Notes: generated by a model not told the origin, from the sequence alone. A DNA stretch of 64,000 nt from Litchfieldella rifensis (GCF_042646605.1 NZ_JBHRUG010000016.1:71943-135942), one strand, 5' to 3'. Shown: positions 51,667-61,821, counted from the first letter of the stretch. Numbers and translations: made by a program.

Positions 51667-51702
51667 TGTTCGTATCACAAACCTATGTTCACTAGTCGAA
51701 CA
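51667..51702. promoter_or_regulatory. Double PcaU/PcaR-like operator before pcaI
   Basis: Two boxes with a 5-base centre: TGTTCG-TATCA-CAAACC (51667-51683, two mismatches) and TGTTCA-CTAGT-CGAACA (51686-51702, one mismatch). They lie about 75-110 bases before pcaI and match the boxes before pcaB and tctC1. Confidence 0.65.
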
Positions 51703-51777
51703 AAACGGTAATCGAAGCGCCAATGACCGAGCCGTGGGCTGGTGAATATCGTGTCGACCACCAAGAGGCGAACCAAT

Positions 51778-52596
51778 ATGGCCGAGTTCCTCAGCTTGCA
51801 TGACGCGGTCGCGCGCTACGTCGAAGACGGCGCCACCGTGGCCATGGAAGGCTTTACCCACCTGATCCCCTTTGCGGCGGGTCACGAAGTGATCCGCCAG
51901 AAAAAGCGTGACCTGACCCTGATCCGCATGACCCCCGATCTGGTCTATGACCAATTGATCGGGGCCGGCTGCGTCAAGAAGCTGATCTTCTCCTGGGGCG
52001 GCAACCCCGGCGTTGGTTCGCTGCACCGCCTGCGCGACGCAGTGGAGAAGGGCTGGCCGCACAGGATCGAGATCCTCGAGCACAGCCACGCCGCCATGGC
52101 CTGTGCCTTCGAGGCCGGGGCCGCCGGTCTTCCGCTGGCGGTGCTGCGCGGCTATGTGGGTAGCGAGTTGCCCAACGTCAACGACCAGATCAAGTTCATC
52201 GAGTGTCCGTTCACCGGCGAGCGCCTGGCTGCGGTACCGTCGGTGCGCCCGGACGTCTCCATCGTTCATGCCCAGAAGGCCGACCGCAAGGGCAACGTGC
52301 TAGTGGAAGGCATCGTCGGCGTGCAGAAGGAAGCGGTGCTGGCCGCCAAGCACAGCATCGTCACCGTCGAGGAGGTCGTCGACGACCTGAATGTGCATCC
52401 CAACGCCTGCGTGATTCCGGGTTGGGCGATCAGCGCCATCGCCGTGGCCGAGAAGGGCGCCTATCCCTCCTACGCCTATGGCTACTACCCGCGCGACAAT
52501 CGCTTCTACAAGGAGTGGGATACCATCGCCCGCGATCGCGATGCCTTCAACGCCTGGCTCGAGGAGAACGTCTACAACGCAGGGGGAGAATCCTGA
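51778..52596 (+). CDS. pcaI: 3-oxoadipate CoA-transferase, alpha subunit
   Basis: Transfers CoA from succinyl-CoA to 3-oxoadipate together with PcaJ. The 272-residue protein has the subunit A blocks VAMEGFTHLIPFAAGHE near 21, the glycine-rich FSWGGNPGVGS near 74 and a late VHAQKADRKGNVLVEG near 166. ATG 51778 has AGAGGCG about 8 bases upstream. Its stop overlaps the pcaJ start by one base (TGATG), ensuring coupled synthesis. Confidence 0.94.
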   Translation: MAEFLSLHDAVARYVEDGATVAMEGFTHLIPFAAGHEVIRQKKRDLTLIRMTPDLVYDQLIGAGCVKKLIFSWGGNPGVGSLHRLRDAVEKGWPHRIEILEHSHAAMACAFEAGAAGLPLAVLRGYVGSELPNVNDQIKFIECPFTGERLAAVPSVRPDVSIVHAQKADRKGNVLVEGIVGVQKEAVLAAKHSIVTVEEVVDDLNVHPNACVIPGWAISAIAVAEKGAYPSYAYGYYPRDNRFYKEWDTIARDRDAFNAWLEENVYNAGGES

Positions 52597-53372
52597 TGAG
52601 CACCGACTACACCTCCGCAGAAATGATGACCGTCACTGCCGCGCGGGCGCTGGAGAATGGCATGACCTGCTTCGTCGGCATTGGCCTGCCCAGCGAGGCC
52701 GCCAACCTGGCGCGCCTGACCCATGCCCCCGACGTGGTGCTGATCTATGAATCCGGCACCCTGCAGACCAAGCCGGATGTGCTGCCGCTGTCCATCGGTG
52801 ACGGCGAACTGTGCGAGTCGGCGCTGACCACCGTCTCGGTACCCGAGATGTTCCGCTACTGGCTGCAGGGCGGCCATATCAGCGTGGGCTTCCTGGGCAC
52901 CGCCCAGATCGACCGCTACGCCAACCTCAACACCACCCTGATCGGCGACTACCATGATCCCAAGGTTCGTCTGCCGGGCGGCGGCGGGGCGCCGGAGATC
53001 GCCACCAACGCCCACGAGGTCTTCATCACCCTGAAGCACTCCAAGCGCACCTTCGTCGAGGACGTCGACTTCATCACCACCCTGGGCTTCGGTCGCGACG
53101 GCAAGGGTCGCGACGGCGTGCCCAACATCGGCAAGGGCCCGACGCGGGTGATCACCGACCTGTGCGTGATGAAGCCCGATCCCGAGACCAAGGAACTGGT
53201 GGTCGTGTCGCTGCACCCGGGCGTGTCCCGCGAGGACGTGATCGAGGCCACCGGCTGGGAGATTCGCTTCGCCGACCAGCTGGAGTCCACGCCGGAGCCC
53301 GGCGCTCATGAGCTCGAGGTGTTGCGCGAACTGAAAGAGCGTACCAACCGCCAGCATGCCGGCGAGGTTTGA
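52596..53372 (+). CDS. pcaJ: 3-oxoadipate CoA-transferase, beta subunit
   Basis: Subunit B of 258 residues. The catalytic glutamate is in IYESGTLQTKP near residue 53, followed by the GGHISVGFLGTAQIDRYANLN block near 91 and LPGGGGAPEIATNA near 128. GGGGGAGAA precedes the ATG. It makes the active enzyme with PcaI and should also serve 3-oxoadipate coming from the hydroxyquinol branch of the island. Confidence 0.95.
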   Translation: MSTDYTSAEMMTVTAARALENGMTCFVGIGLPSEAANLARLTHAPDVVLIYESGTLQTKPDVLPLSIGDGELCESALTTVSVPEMFRYWLQGGHISVGFLGTAQIDRYANLNTTLIGDYHDPKVRLPGGGGAPEIATNAHEVFITLKHSKRTFVEDVDFITTLGFGRDGKGRDGVPNIGKGPTRVITDLCVMKPDPETKELVVVSLHPGVSREDVIEATGWEIRFADQLESTPEPGAHELEVLRELKERTNRQHAGEV

Positions 53373-53381
53373 GGAGACCGT

Positions 53382-54587
<1,206 letters not shown>

Positions 54588-54653
54588 CCTCTCATTGACA
54601 TGGCGCATGGCAAGCCGTCAGCGATGATTCGCCGGCTTTTGCATCCAGGTTTT

Positions 54654-54678
54654 CGTAGGAGCGGCTTTAGCCGCGAAT
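54654..54678. repeat. REP-like element within the pca operon
   Basis: CGTAGGAGCGGCTTTAGCCGCGAAT contains the perfect hairpin GCGGCT-TT-AGCCGC. It matches the extragenic palindromes (GTAGGAGCGGC-type) known from Pseudomonas and found in other gammaproteobacteria. It lies in the 145-base spacer between pcaF and the fused pcaDC gene and may affect mRNA stability. Only one copy was seen in this window. Confidence 0.7.
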
Positions 54679-54732
54679 GGCATATCGCGATTGAGTCGCT
54701 CTTATGGCTTCCCTACTTTATGGAGGCACTAT

Positions 54733-55911
54733 ATGGCATTTCTGACTATCGATGGCCGCAGCGTCGCCTATCGCCTGCTGGGCGCCGAGGCCAACCCGCT
54801 GGTGCTGCTGGCCCATCCGCTGGGGATGACCCAGGCGGTGTGGGACGACATTCTGCCGGCCCTGCTGCCGCGCTATCGAGTGTTGACCTGGGACCTGCCC
54901 GGTCACGGTGCCAGCCAGGCCTGGCCGGCCGATGATGGCGAGATCACGCCGGCCGCATTGGCGGCCGAGGCATTGGCGTTGGCCGATCATGCCGGCGCGT
55001 CACGTTTCCACTTCGTCGGCACCTCCATTGGGGGCGTGGCTGGCCAGCAGTTGCTCGCCGAACACGCCACGCGGTTGCTGTCGGCGATCCTGACCAATAC
55101 CGGGGCGGTGATCGGCCATACCGAGCTGTGGACGACCCGTGCTAGACGCGTGCGTGACGAGGGATTGCCGGCGATTTCCGGCGAGATCGTGCCGCGCTGG
55201 TTCTCCGCCGAACGGCTCGCGGGCGAGCCGGCCCTGGAAAGCGGCTGGCGCACCCAGATGGCGCGCACCGATGGCGAGAGCTATGCGCGACTGTGCGAGA
55301 TGCTGGGACGTACCGACTTCCGTGGCAAACTCAAGGGCCATGGAGTCGAGGTGAGACTGCTGGGCGGCAGCGACGATGTCGCCACGCCACCCGAGACCCT
55401 GCAGGCCCTGGCCGCCGAGTGCGATGGGGCGCCACTCGAGATCCTCGAGGGCTTCGCCCACGTGCCCTCGGTGGAGAGTCCTCAGGCCGTCGCCAAGCGC
55501 CTATTGCTATGGCTGACACCCGATCGCCGTGAGGTGGGGGAGCAGGGCGTGGCCTATGCCGATGGTCTGGAAACCCGCAAGCAGGTGCTCGGCGAGGAGC
55601 ATGTCGCCCGGGCCAGTGCCGGGGCCACCAGCCTGGACGCGCCCTTCCAGCAGATGATCACCCGCCTGGCCTGGGGCGAACTATGGGGCAGCGACGACCT
55701 GACCCGCCACGAGCGCAGCATGATAACCCTGGGTATCCTGGCGGCCCTGGGGCGTGACGGCGAGCTGGAACTGCATCTCAAGACCGCCAAGCGCATCGGC
55801 CTGAGCGAAGGCGAGCTGCGCCAGGTGCTGATGCATGTGGCCATCTATGGTGGCGTGCCGGCGGCCAACCATGCCTTTGCGATGGCCAAGACATTGGGTT
55901 GGGGCGAGTAA
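54733..55911 (+). CDS. pcaDC: Fused 3-oxoadipate enol-lactonase and 4-carboxymuconolactone decarboxylase
   Basis: One 392-residue protein with two consecutive pathway enzymes. Residues 1-260 are an alpha/beta hydrolase with nucleophile Ser98 (GTSIGG), oxyanion region AHPLGMTQ and His in GFAHVPS near 241. Residues about 270-385 are a carboxymuconolactone decarboxylase (RHERSMITLGILAALGRDGELELH, then the late His in GVPAANHAF). The fusion order equals that of PcaL of actinobacteria. ATG 54733 has GGAGG 7 bases upstream; an in-frame ATG at 54691 is less likely. Confidence 0.93.
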   Translation: MAFLTIDGRSVAYRLLGAEANPLVLLAHPLGMTQAVWDDILPALLPRYRVLTWDLPGHGASQAWPADDGEITPAALAAEALALADHAGASRFHFVGTSIGGVAGQQLLAEHATRLLSAILTNTGAVIGHTELWTTRARRVRDEGLPAISGEIVPRWFSAERLAGEPALESGWRTQMARTDGESYARLCEMLGRTDFRGKLKGHGVEVRLLGGSDDVATPPETLQALAAECDGAPLEILEGFAHVPSVESPQAVAKRLLLWLTPDRREVGEQGVAYADGLETRKQVLGEEHVARASAGATSLDAPFQQMITRLAWGELWGSDDLTRHERSMITLGILAALGRDGELELHLKTAKRIGLSEGELRQVLMHVAIYGGVPAANHAFAMAKTLGWGE

Positions 55912-55952
55912 CTTTGCCCGGATCCTCCTAGTCCCCATAGAGAAAGAATGCT

Positions 55953-56693
55953 ATGCAAGACGACAACAAGCGCTTCGTGGAGCGCGACCGTGACTGGCAT
56001 CCGCCGGCCTACGCGCCGGGTTACAAGACCAGCGTGGCGCGCTCGCCGCGTCAGGCGCTGGTCAGCCTGCAGAAGCCAAGCGTCTCCGAGCTCACCGGCC
56101 CGGACTTCCAGAAGCTGCGCATGGGGCCACACGACAACGACCTGCTGCTCAATTATCGAGAAGAAGGGGCGCGGGAAGGTCGCAGTGGCTTGCCGATCGG
56201 CGAACGCATCATCATGTTCGGCCGCGTGGTCGACCAGTTCGGCAAGCCGGTGCCGCATACCCTGGTGGAAATGTGGCAGGCCAATGCCGGCGGACGTTAT
56301 CGTCACAAGAAGGATAGCTACCTGGCGCCGCTCGATCCCAGCTTCGGCGGCGTGGGGCGCTGCCTCACCGACGCGGCGGGTTGGTATCGCTTCCGCACCA
56401 TCAAGCCGGGCCCCTACCCCTGGCCGAATGGCGTCAACACCTGGCGTCCGGCGCATATCCACGTGTCGGTGATGGGGCCGGCGATCGCCACCCGTTTGAT
56501 CACCCAGATGTACTTCGAAGGTGACCCGCTGATCCCGCTGTGTCCCATCGTGCAGACCATCGATGACCCGGAGGCGGTCGAGACCATGATCGGCCGGCTC
56601 GACATGGCGCGCAGCAATCCCATGGACTGCCTGGCCTATCGCTTCGACCTGGTGGTGCGCGGCGAGCTGCAGACCTATTTCGAGAATCAGTGA
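55953..56693 (+). CDS. pcaH: Protocatechuate 3,4-dioxygenase, beta subunit
   Basis: Carries the catalytic Fe(III). All four ligands align with those of the Pseudomonas enzyme: Tyr116 (GRYRHK), Tyr155 (GPYPW), and His168 and His170 (RPAHIHV), with identical spacings. The 246-residue protein opens the ring of protocatechuate between the two hydroxyls. It is followed 15 bases later by pcaG. Confidence 0.96.
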   Translation: MQDDNKRFVERDRDWHPPAYAPGYKTSVARSPRQALVSLQKPSVSELTGPDFQKLRMGPHDNDLLLNYREEGAREGRSGLPIGERIIMFGRVVDQFGKPVPHTLVEMWQANAGGRYRHKKDSYLAPLDPSFGGVGRCLTDAAGWYRFRTIKPGPYPWPNGVNTWRPAHIHVSVMGPAIATRLITQMYFEGDPLIPLCPIVQTIDDPEAVETMIGRLDMARSNPMDCLAYRFDLVVRGELQTYFENQ

Positions 56694-56708
56694 CAGGGGC
56701 GCAAGACC

Positions 56709-57341
56709 ATGAGACAGCCGAATACCGTACCCCGCAGCGAGCTGATGCTGCGCGAAACCGCTTCGCAGACTGCCGGGCCCTACGTGCATATCGGCCTGGC
56801 GCTGGATGTCGCCGGCCTGCCCGAGCGCGAGGAGGAAATCTGGAACCAACTGGCCAAGCCGGATGCCGAGGGCGAGCACATCGAGGTGGTGGGCACCGTC
56901 ATCGACGGCAATGGCGACCTGGTGCGCGACGCCCTGCTCGAGGCCTGGCAGGCCGATGCCAGGGGCGAGTACCAGCCCGAGTTCGACCTTGAGGCGCCGT
57001 TCAACAGCTTCGGACGTACCGCTACCACCGCCGCCGGCGACAGCGAGTGGACGCTGACCACGATCAAGCCAGGCGCGGTCACGCGTAGCGACGGCAGGGT
57101 GATGGCGCCGCATATCAACCTGGCGATCTTCGCCCGCGGCATCAACATCCAGTTGCAGACCCGCCTCTACTTCGAGGACGAGACTCAGGCCAACGCCGCC
57201 TGCCCGGTGCTCAGCGCCATCGAGTCGCCGGCGCGCCGCCAGACGCTGATCGCCAAGCGCGAGGAGGCAGAAGGCAAGGTGCGCTATCGCCTCGATATTC
57301 GCCTGCAGGGCGAGGGCGAGACAGTGTTCTTCGATTTCTGA
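56709..57341 (+). CDS. pcaG: Protocatechuate 3,4-dioxygenase, alpha subunit
   Basis: Homologous to the beta subunit but without a full iron site; it shapes the substrate pocket. The 210-residue protein has ETASQTAGPYVHIGL near residue 16 and APHINLAIFARGIN near 136, where the beta subunit has its two histidines. It ends the pca operon before a terminator. Confidence 0.95.
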   Translation: MRQPNTVPRSELMLRETASQTAGPYVHIGLALDVAGLPEREEEIWNQLAKPDAEGEHIEVVGTVIDGNGDLVRDALLEAWQADARGEYQPEFDLEAPFNSFGRTATTAAGDSEWTLTTIKPGAVTRSDGRVMAPHINLAIFARGINIQLQTRLYFEDETQANAACPVLSAIESPARRQTLIAKREEAEGKVRYRLDIRLQGEGETVFFDF

Positions 57342-57364
57342 TGCATCGGCTCGACTGTCACCTT

Positions 57365-57389
57365 GGCCCTCGCCTCGGCGGGGCCTTTT
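57365..57389 (+). terminator. pca operon terminator
   Basis: GGCCC-T-CGCC, loop TC, and GGCG-GGGCC pair with one bulged T, followed by TTTT, 23 bases after the pcaG stop. Confidence 0.7.
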
Positions 57390-57549
57390 CCATGCCGACG
57401 AGCCACAGTGCTATCCGTTCTGTCCCCCTCGCGAGCCGGTATATCGGGACGCTCTATGGCCCCTGAATCGGCTTATAGGGTCCCGTCCTGCCCGATTTTC
57501 GGCCGCTTTTGCTATATTTCATGTGCAGTCCCGATAAGGGGGTAAGGCC

Positions 57550-57966
57550 ATGAACGTCAATGAAGCCATGCACCGCGGAGTGGATTGGTGCACCCCGGAT
57601 ACCTCGCTCACTGAGATCGCCAAGCTCTTTCGGGAGAAAGACATTGGGGCGGTACCCATTGGCGAGAATGACCGGCTGGTGGGAATGCTGACCGACCGTG
57701 ACATTGTGTGCCGTGGTATCGTCGAAGATAAGGATATTGCATCGCTCACCGCCCGCGACGTAATGACCAGCGACATCGTCTATTGCTGGGAAGATGACAG
57801 CGTCGAAGATGCCGTGCATCTGATGGAAGAGCGGCAGATTCGCCGCTTGCCCGTCATCAATAGGAACAAGCGCCTGGTCGGTATGCTGTCCATGGGTGAT
57901 CTCTCGCATACCGCACCCTATAAACTCCGTGGTGAATTCATGGAAGCGGTATCCGCCCATCACTGA
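57550..57966 (+). CDS. Two-CBS-domain protein
   Basis: Small soluble protein of 138 residues consisting of two CBS motifs (AMHRGVDWCTPDTSLTEIAKLF at 6-27 with GMLTDRDIVCRG, and VMTSDIVYCWEDDSVEDAVHLM near 71 with GMLSMGDLS). Paired CBS domains bind adenosyl ligands such as AMP, ATP or SAM and often sense energy state. No effector domain is attached, so its partner is unknown. AAGG precedes the ATG. Confidence 0.88.
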   Translation: MNVNEAMHRGVDWCTPDTSLTEIAKLFREKDIGAVPIGENDRLVGMLTDRDIVCRGIVEDKDIASLTARDVMTSDIVYCWEDDSVEDAVHLMEERQIRRLPVINRNKRLVGMLSMGDLSHTAPYKLRGEFMEAVSAHH

Positions 57967-58122
57967 TGAGCGGTGTCATCTCGAACGGCGGCGGGCTGCC
58001 CATGCCCGCCGCCGTTCTGCGATCGATGCCTCCCCTTGTTGGTGGTAGCGTTGCTATCTGCGGCTCGACAGCGGCGTTACGCCGATTCGACGACGGAACG
58101 GCATCCGACGAGGAGAGAGGAG

Positions 58123-58488
58123 ATGGGCTACAAGGCGATTGATATCCGACAGAAGCTTGGCCTGCTCAACGAGCAGTGGTCGCCCAGGGTGATTGCCGAG
58201 ATGAACGACTACCAGTTCAAGGTCGTCAAGCTCGAGGGGGATTTCGTCTGGCACGATCACCCCGAGACGGACGAGGTCTTCCTGGTGATCAAGGGCAACC
58301 TGCGCATCGATTTTCGTGATGGCGCGGTCAACCTGGCCGCCGGCGAGATGTTCGTGGTCCCGAAGGGCGTCGAGCACAAGCCTTTCGCCGAGCAGGAAGC
58401 GGAAGTGATGCTGATCGAGCCGCGCGGGGTTCTGAATACGGGCCAGGCGGGGGGCGAACGGACCGCCGAGAACGACGTCTGGATCTGA
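58123..58488 (+). CDS. Cupin-domain protein
   Basis: Single-domain cupin of 121 residues. Motif 1 is WHDHPETDEVFLVIKGNLRI (two His and a Glu as metal ligands, near 46-65), and motif 2 is GEMFVVPKGVEHKPFA near 75. These suggest a metal-binding fold; the function (isomerase, dioxygenase or sensor) cannot be told. AGGAGAGAGGAG lies directly before ATG 58123, deciding this start over longer frames. Confidence 0.85.
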   Translation: MGYKAIDIRQKLGLLNEQWSPRVIAEMNDYQFKVVKLEGDFVWHDHPETDEVFLVIKGNLRIDFRDGAVNLAAGEMFVVPKGVEHKPFAEQEAEVMLIEPRGVLNTGQAGGERTAENDVWI

Positions 58489-58520
58489 GCCTGTCCGGGC
58501 GTCGTGCCTGTCCGGAGGGC

Positions 58521-58793
58521 ATGACGAATAAGCTCTTCTTCGGTCTGACCGCGGAGAAGGCAGAGCAGGTGGAGGCACCGCTGATCCGCGAATGCCATGC
58601 CCATTTCGAATGCCGGCTGTTCGATGACACCCTGATGGAGCGCTACGACTTCTTTATCCGGGAGGTCGTGTCGGCCCGGGCGGCGGTGTCACCGGCATAC
58701 CCAGAGACACTCCATTACACCGGCGACGGTGTCTTCATGGTGGCCGGCGAGATCATCAGTCGTCGCGCCCGGTTCCTGCCGGAAATGTTGTAA
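58521..58793 (+). CDS. Small conserved-looking protein of unknown function
   Basis: A 90-residue soluble protein, rich in charged and aromatic residues, without membrane helix or recognised motif. It starts 32 bases after the cupin gene, with GGAGG close to the ATG, so it may be cotranscribed. Base composition at third positions follows the neighbours. I cannot assign a family. Confidence 0.55.
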   Translation: MTNKLFFGLTAEKAEQVEAPLIRECHAHFECRLFDDTLMERYDFFIREVVSARAAVSPAYPETLHYTGDGVFMVAGEIISRRARFLPEML

Positions 58794-58832
58794 AGGCGGC
58801 AAGAGTAGTAAGCGCAGCGATGCCGTTCGAAG

Positions 58833-59885
58833 CTATTCGAGCGAAAAGGTGAGCTCGATCCTGCCCGTTTCGACCTGCCTGGTATTCAGTAGTTTGGGCC
58901 GGTGAAAGGCGGCGAGCATTTCGCGTTGCTCGGCGGTGCCGATCTGCAATCTCTTCAGGATCTCGCAGACGATGGCGTACAGGATCGTCTTGTTGCCGTC
59001 CTCGACTTTCACGGCGACGCCCACCGCGCCCTGGCCGGGCAGGGTGCCCGGTCGGCCCGCTGCGCGCAGGCCGATCGCGTAGCAGGCCTCCGCGCCGGCC
59101 TTGCCGACCAGTTCCCCGGCGAAGGCTCTCATCAGTGCCGTACAGAACCGTCCTTCGCCTGCCACCAGTGCGGGGTGCGAGGTCATTGCGCGGTAGATCC
59201 GCGCCAGCGCGGCGTTTCGGGGCGATGCCGCGCTGTCATCGAGGCCGGCGGCGTCGGCCAGTCGGGCGTAGAGAAAGGCCAGCCGTTCGAGGGGAAACGC
59301 GGGGGTGGGCAGGTTGCAGCCGTCGATGGCCCACTGGATGGCGTCGTCCGGTAGCGCACAGACGTCGGCCATCGTGCGTTTCACATGAGCCTGCAGGGGA
59401 TGCTGCGGCAGGTGATAGTCCTGCACAGGCTCGCCGATGGCTCTCGCCGCCGCGAGCATGCCGGCATGCTTGCCCGAGCAGTTGCTGCAGGCCGGTGTCG
59501 GTGTGAAATCGGTCTTGATCCAGGTTCGATGGACCGCTTCGGAGATCGGCGGGTGGCCTCCGCAGCGCAAGTCGCTTTCCTGGGCGCCCGACTTGGCGAG
59601 CATGGCCAGGGCGCGCTGGATATGGCGCGCTTCGCTGTTGTGGGAGGCGCACATCAGGGCGAGGTCGGCATCATCCAGGCCGAAGCGTTCGAGTGCGCCG
59701 GTTTCCATCACCGCCAGCGCCTGGGCGGGCTTGGCAGCGGACCGCGCCAGCGTCACGCGGGAGGGATCGCCGAAGCCGCATAGCCGGCGGCCCTGTGCAT
59801 CGACCACGGCGATATGGGCGATATGGGTGTTTTCCACCACGTTGCCTCTATAGACGATAGCGGCAACCGGTGCTTCCCGGTACAT
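58833..59885 (-). CDS. L-asparaginase II (Rhizobium-type)
   Basis: Protein of 350 residues in the Asparaginase_II family (Rhizobium etli type), unrelated to the classical bacterial enzymes. Recognisable blocks are RSAAKPAQALAVMETGALERF near 48, CASHNSEARHIQRALAML near 79, CSNCSGKHAGMLAAARA near 133 and AIDGCNLPTPAFPL near 186. It releases ammonia from asparagine. GAGGA lies 7 bases before the ATG. It converges with the small unknown gene and is divergent from the symporter pair. Confidence 0.88.
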   Translation of the reverse strand: MYREAPVAAIVYRGNVVENTHIAHIAVVDAQGRRLCGFGDPSRVTLARSAAKPAQALAVMETGALERFGLDDADLALMCASHNSEARHIQRALAMLAKSGAQESDLRCGGHPPISEAVHRTWIKTDFTPTPACSNCSGKHAGMLAAARAIGEPVQDYHLPQHPLQAHVKRTMADVCALPDDAIQWAIDGCNLPTPAFPLERLAFLYARLADAAGLDDSAASPRNAALARIYRAMTSHPALVAGEGRFCTALMRAFAGELVGKAGAEACYAIGLRAAGRPGTLPGQGAVGVAVKVEDGNKTILYAIVCEILKRLQIGTAEQREMLAAFHRPKLLNTRQVETGRIELTFSLE

Positions 59886-60100
59886 GGCGTTATCCTCGTC
59901 TTAACGGCTGCTTTTTCTTGCCGCTTGGTAGTAGCGGTCCTTGGTGCTGGCCGGAATATTGGGTGACCTCCGCCGTCGCCAAAGTGACGGACCGGAGCTG
60001 AAGCGGTTTCCTACCGCTGTTTATCTTACCTTCACGGTATAGCGTCCACCGATTTTCGCCACGCCCCCACTCTGACGCTACGAACAACACGAGGTGGAAC

Positions 60101-60280
60101 ATGCGACGAAGCAAATGGGTATGGCTGGTATGGGCGGTGGTGCTGCTCTGCTACCTGGTCCCCTACACCCTGCTGACCGATGTAAAGGCGTGGTACGGAA
60201 GCTTCCTGTTCTGGACCGTCGCCGGTCTGGCCGTGATTGCGCTGAATGTCTTCATCACAAAAGACTTCGAGGGGAAATGA
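60101..60280 (+). CDS. 59-residue membrane partner of the SSS symporter
   Basis: A short gene encoding MRRSKWVWLVWAVVLLCYLV and on to a C-terminus ending ITKDFEGK. It has two hydrophobic helices (residues about 6-24 and 33-52) with positive charge at the N-terminus. GAGGTGG precedes the ATG. Its stop lies 2 bases before the chosen symporter start, so the two are coupled. Small two-helix proteins next to sodium:solute symporters (YhdT-PanF and similar pairs) are known, which supports a real gene and a subunit role. Confidence 0.78.
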   Translation: MRRSKWVWLVWAVVLLCYLVPYTLLTDVKAWYGSFLFWTVAGLAVIALNVFITKDFEGK

Positions 60281-60282
60281 TC

Positions 60283-61737
60283 ATGACCGCCTCGCTTATC
60301 TGGTGGTCGGTGGCGATCTACCTGCTGGTTGCCATCGCCATTGCCATCCTGTCCCGGAAGGGCAAGTTGCAGGACATGTCGGGGTACTTCCTCGGCAACC
60401 GGCAAATGAATGGTTTCGTCTCCGCGCTGAGTTACAGTGCCACGACCTACAGCGCCTTCATGATGGTCGGGCTGGCCGGTTTGACCTATGCCGGGGGCGT
60501 CGGCGCGCTGGGCTTCGAAATCATCTATTTCGCCGGTGTGTCGCTGGTGGCGATCTTCGGCCCGAAATTCTGGGCGGTGGGCAAGACGTTCGGCTTCGTC
60601 ACGCCCAGCGAGATGCTTGGCCACCGTTATAACAGCAAGCACGTCGCCATGGCGGTGGCCATCGCCAGTTGCCTGTTCCTGATTCCCTATGCCGCCGTGC
60701 AGCTCGCCGGGGTCGGCTATCTGCTCCAGGGCACCACGGGGGGCGCCATTTCCTTCACTACCGGGGTGATACTGGCCACCGCCATTGCGATCTTCTTCTC
60801 CTACGTGGCGGGTATTCGCTCGGTGATGTGGACCGACTCGCTACAGGCGATCATGATGGTGGTGGCCTCGACCCTCGTCGCTCTGCTGGTCATTCAGGGG
60901 CTGGGCGGCTTCGGCGCCCTGTTCGACACCCTGGCCACCGAGCATCCGCAGTCGCTGACGGTGCCAGGCAGCGGCCGGTTCAGTTTCGTCACCTTCCTGG
61001 GCCTGACCATTCCCTGGTTCTTCTTCAGCCTTTCCAACCCGCAGGTCAGCCAGCGCCTGTTCATGCCGTCATCACTGCGCTCGATGCGCCAGATGCTGCT
61101 CGGCTTCCTGGTCTTCGGCTTCGTCTATACCCTGGTCTCGGTGCTGTGGGGCTTCTCGGCACTGGCGGCTTTCCCTGGGCTGGAAAGCGCCGACCTGGCC
61201 ACCCCCACACTGCTCGGTTCCGCCCATGTCCCACCCCTCCTGGGGGTGATCGTGATGATCGGCATCATGGCCGCCGCGGTTTCCACCATCGATTCGATCA
61301 TGCTCACGCTCTCCTCGATGCTGGCGCGTGACGTCTATGCCAACGTCAAGCCCGGCACGAGCGAGAAACGCCAGCTGATCGTCGGCAAGGTGGTGATCCC
61401 GGTGATCGCCCTGATGGCGCTCGGCTTCGCCGAACTGCAGCTCGACCTGATCGCCGTGCTGTCGGTGGCCGCTTCTTCCGGTCTGGTGGCCGTGGTGCCG
61501 GCGATCATCGGCGCCTTCTACTGGAAGCGCGGTACCGCCGCCGGTGCCCTGGTCAGCGTCATCGGTACCGGTACCTTCGTGCTCTTCGTCTATGCCATCG
61601 GCAACTCCTTCCTGGGCCTGCCGGCCGGCGTGTGGGGCATCGTCGTCTCCAGCGTGCTGTTCGTCGGTGTGAGCCTGGTGGGCAAGGCACCGCAAGCGAG
61701 CGCCGACGAGTTTCATGATGCGATAGCGAGCCAGTAA
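60283..61737 (+). CDS. Sodium:solute symporter (SSS family)
   Basis: Inner-membrane transporter of 484 residues with about thirteen helices. Family features are the first-helix region LSRKGKLQDMSGYFLGNRQMNGF followed by ALSYSATTYSAFMMVGLAG near 48, and the sodium-site region MAAAVSTIDSIMLTLSSMLARD near 328. The substrate could be a carboxylate, proline or pantothenate-like compound. ATG 60283 has GAGGGG about 8 bases upstream; ATG 60277, overlapping the small gene by ATGA, is also possible. Confidence 0.9.
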   Translation: MTASLIWWSVAIYLLVAIAIAILSRKGKLQDMSGYFLGNRQMNGFVSALSYSATTYSAFMMVGLAGLTYAGGVGALGFEIIYFAGVSLVAIFGPKFWAVGKTFGFVTPSEMLGHRYNSKHVAMAVAIASCLFLIPYAAVQLAGVGYLLQGTTGGAISFTTGVILATAIAIFFSYVAGIRSVMWTDSLQAIMMVVASTLVALLVIQGLGGFGALFDTLATEHPQSLTVPGSGRFSFVTFLGLTIPWFFFSLSNPQVSQRLFMPSSLRSMRQMLLGFLVFGFVYTLVSVLWGFSALAAFPGLESADLATPTLLGSAHVPPLLGVIVMIGIMAAAVSTIDSIMLTLSSMLARDVYANVKPGTSEKRQLIVGKVVIPVIALMALGFAELQLDLIAVLSVAASSGLVAVVPAIIGAFYWKRGTAAGALVSVIGTGTFVLFVYAIGNSFLGLPAGVWGIVVSSVLFVGVSLVGKAPQASADEFHDAIASQ

Positions 61738-61799
61738 GCGGGACTCAGGGTGATCGCCGAGAACTACGTAGGGCTGCCTTACGAAGCGCTGGAATGACG

Positions 61800-61821
61800 A
61801 CCCGAGCATGGTTCGGGTTTT
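61800..61821 (+). terminator. Terminator of the symporter operon
   Basis: ACCCGA and TCGGGT form a 6-bp stem with a 7-base loop, running into TTTT, 63 bases after the symporter stop. Confidence 0.55.
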
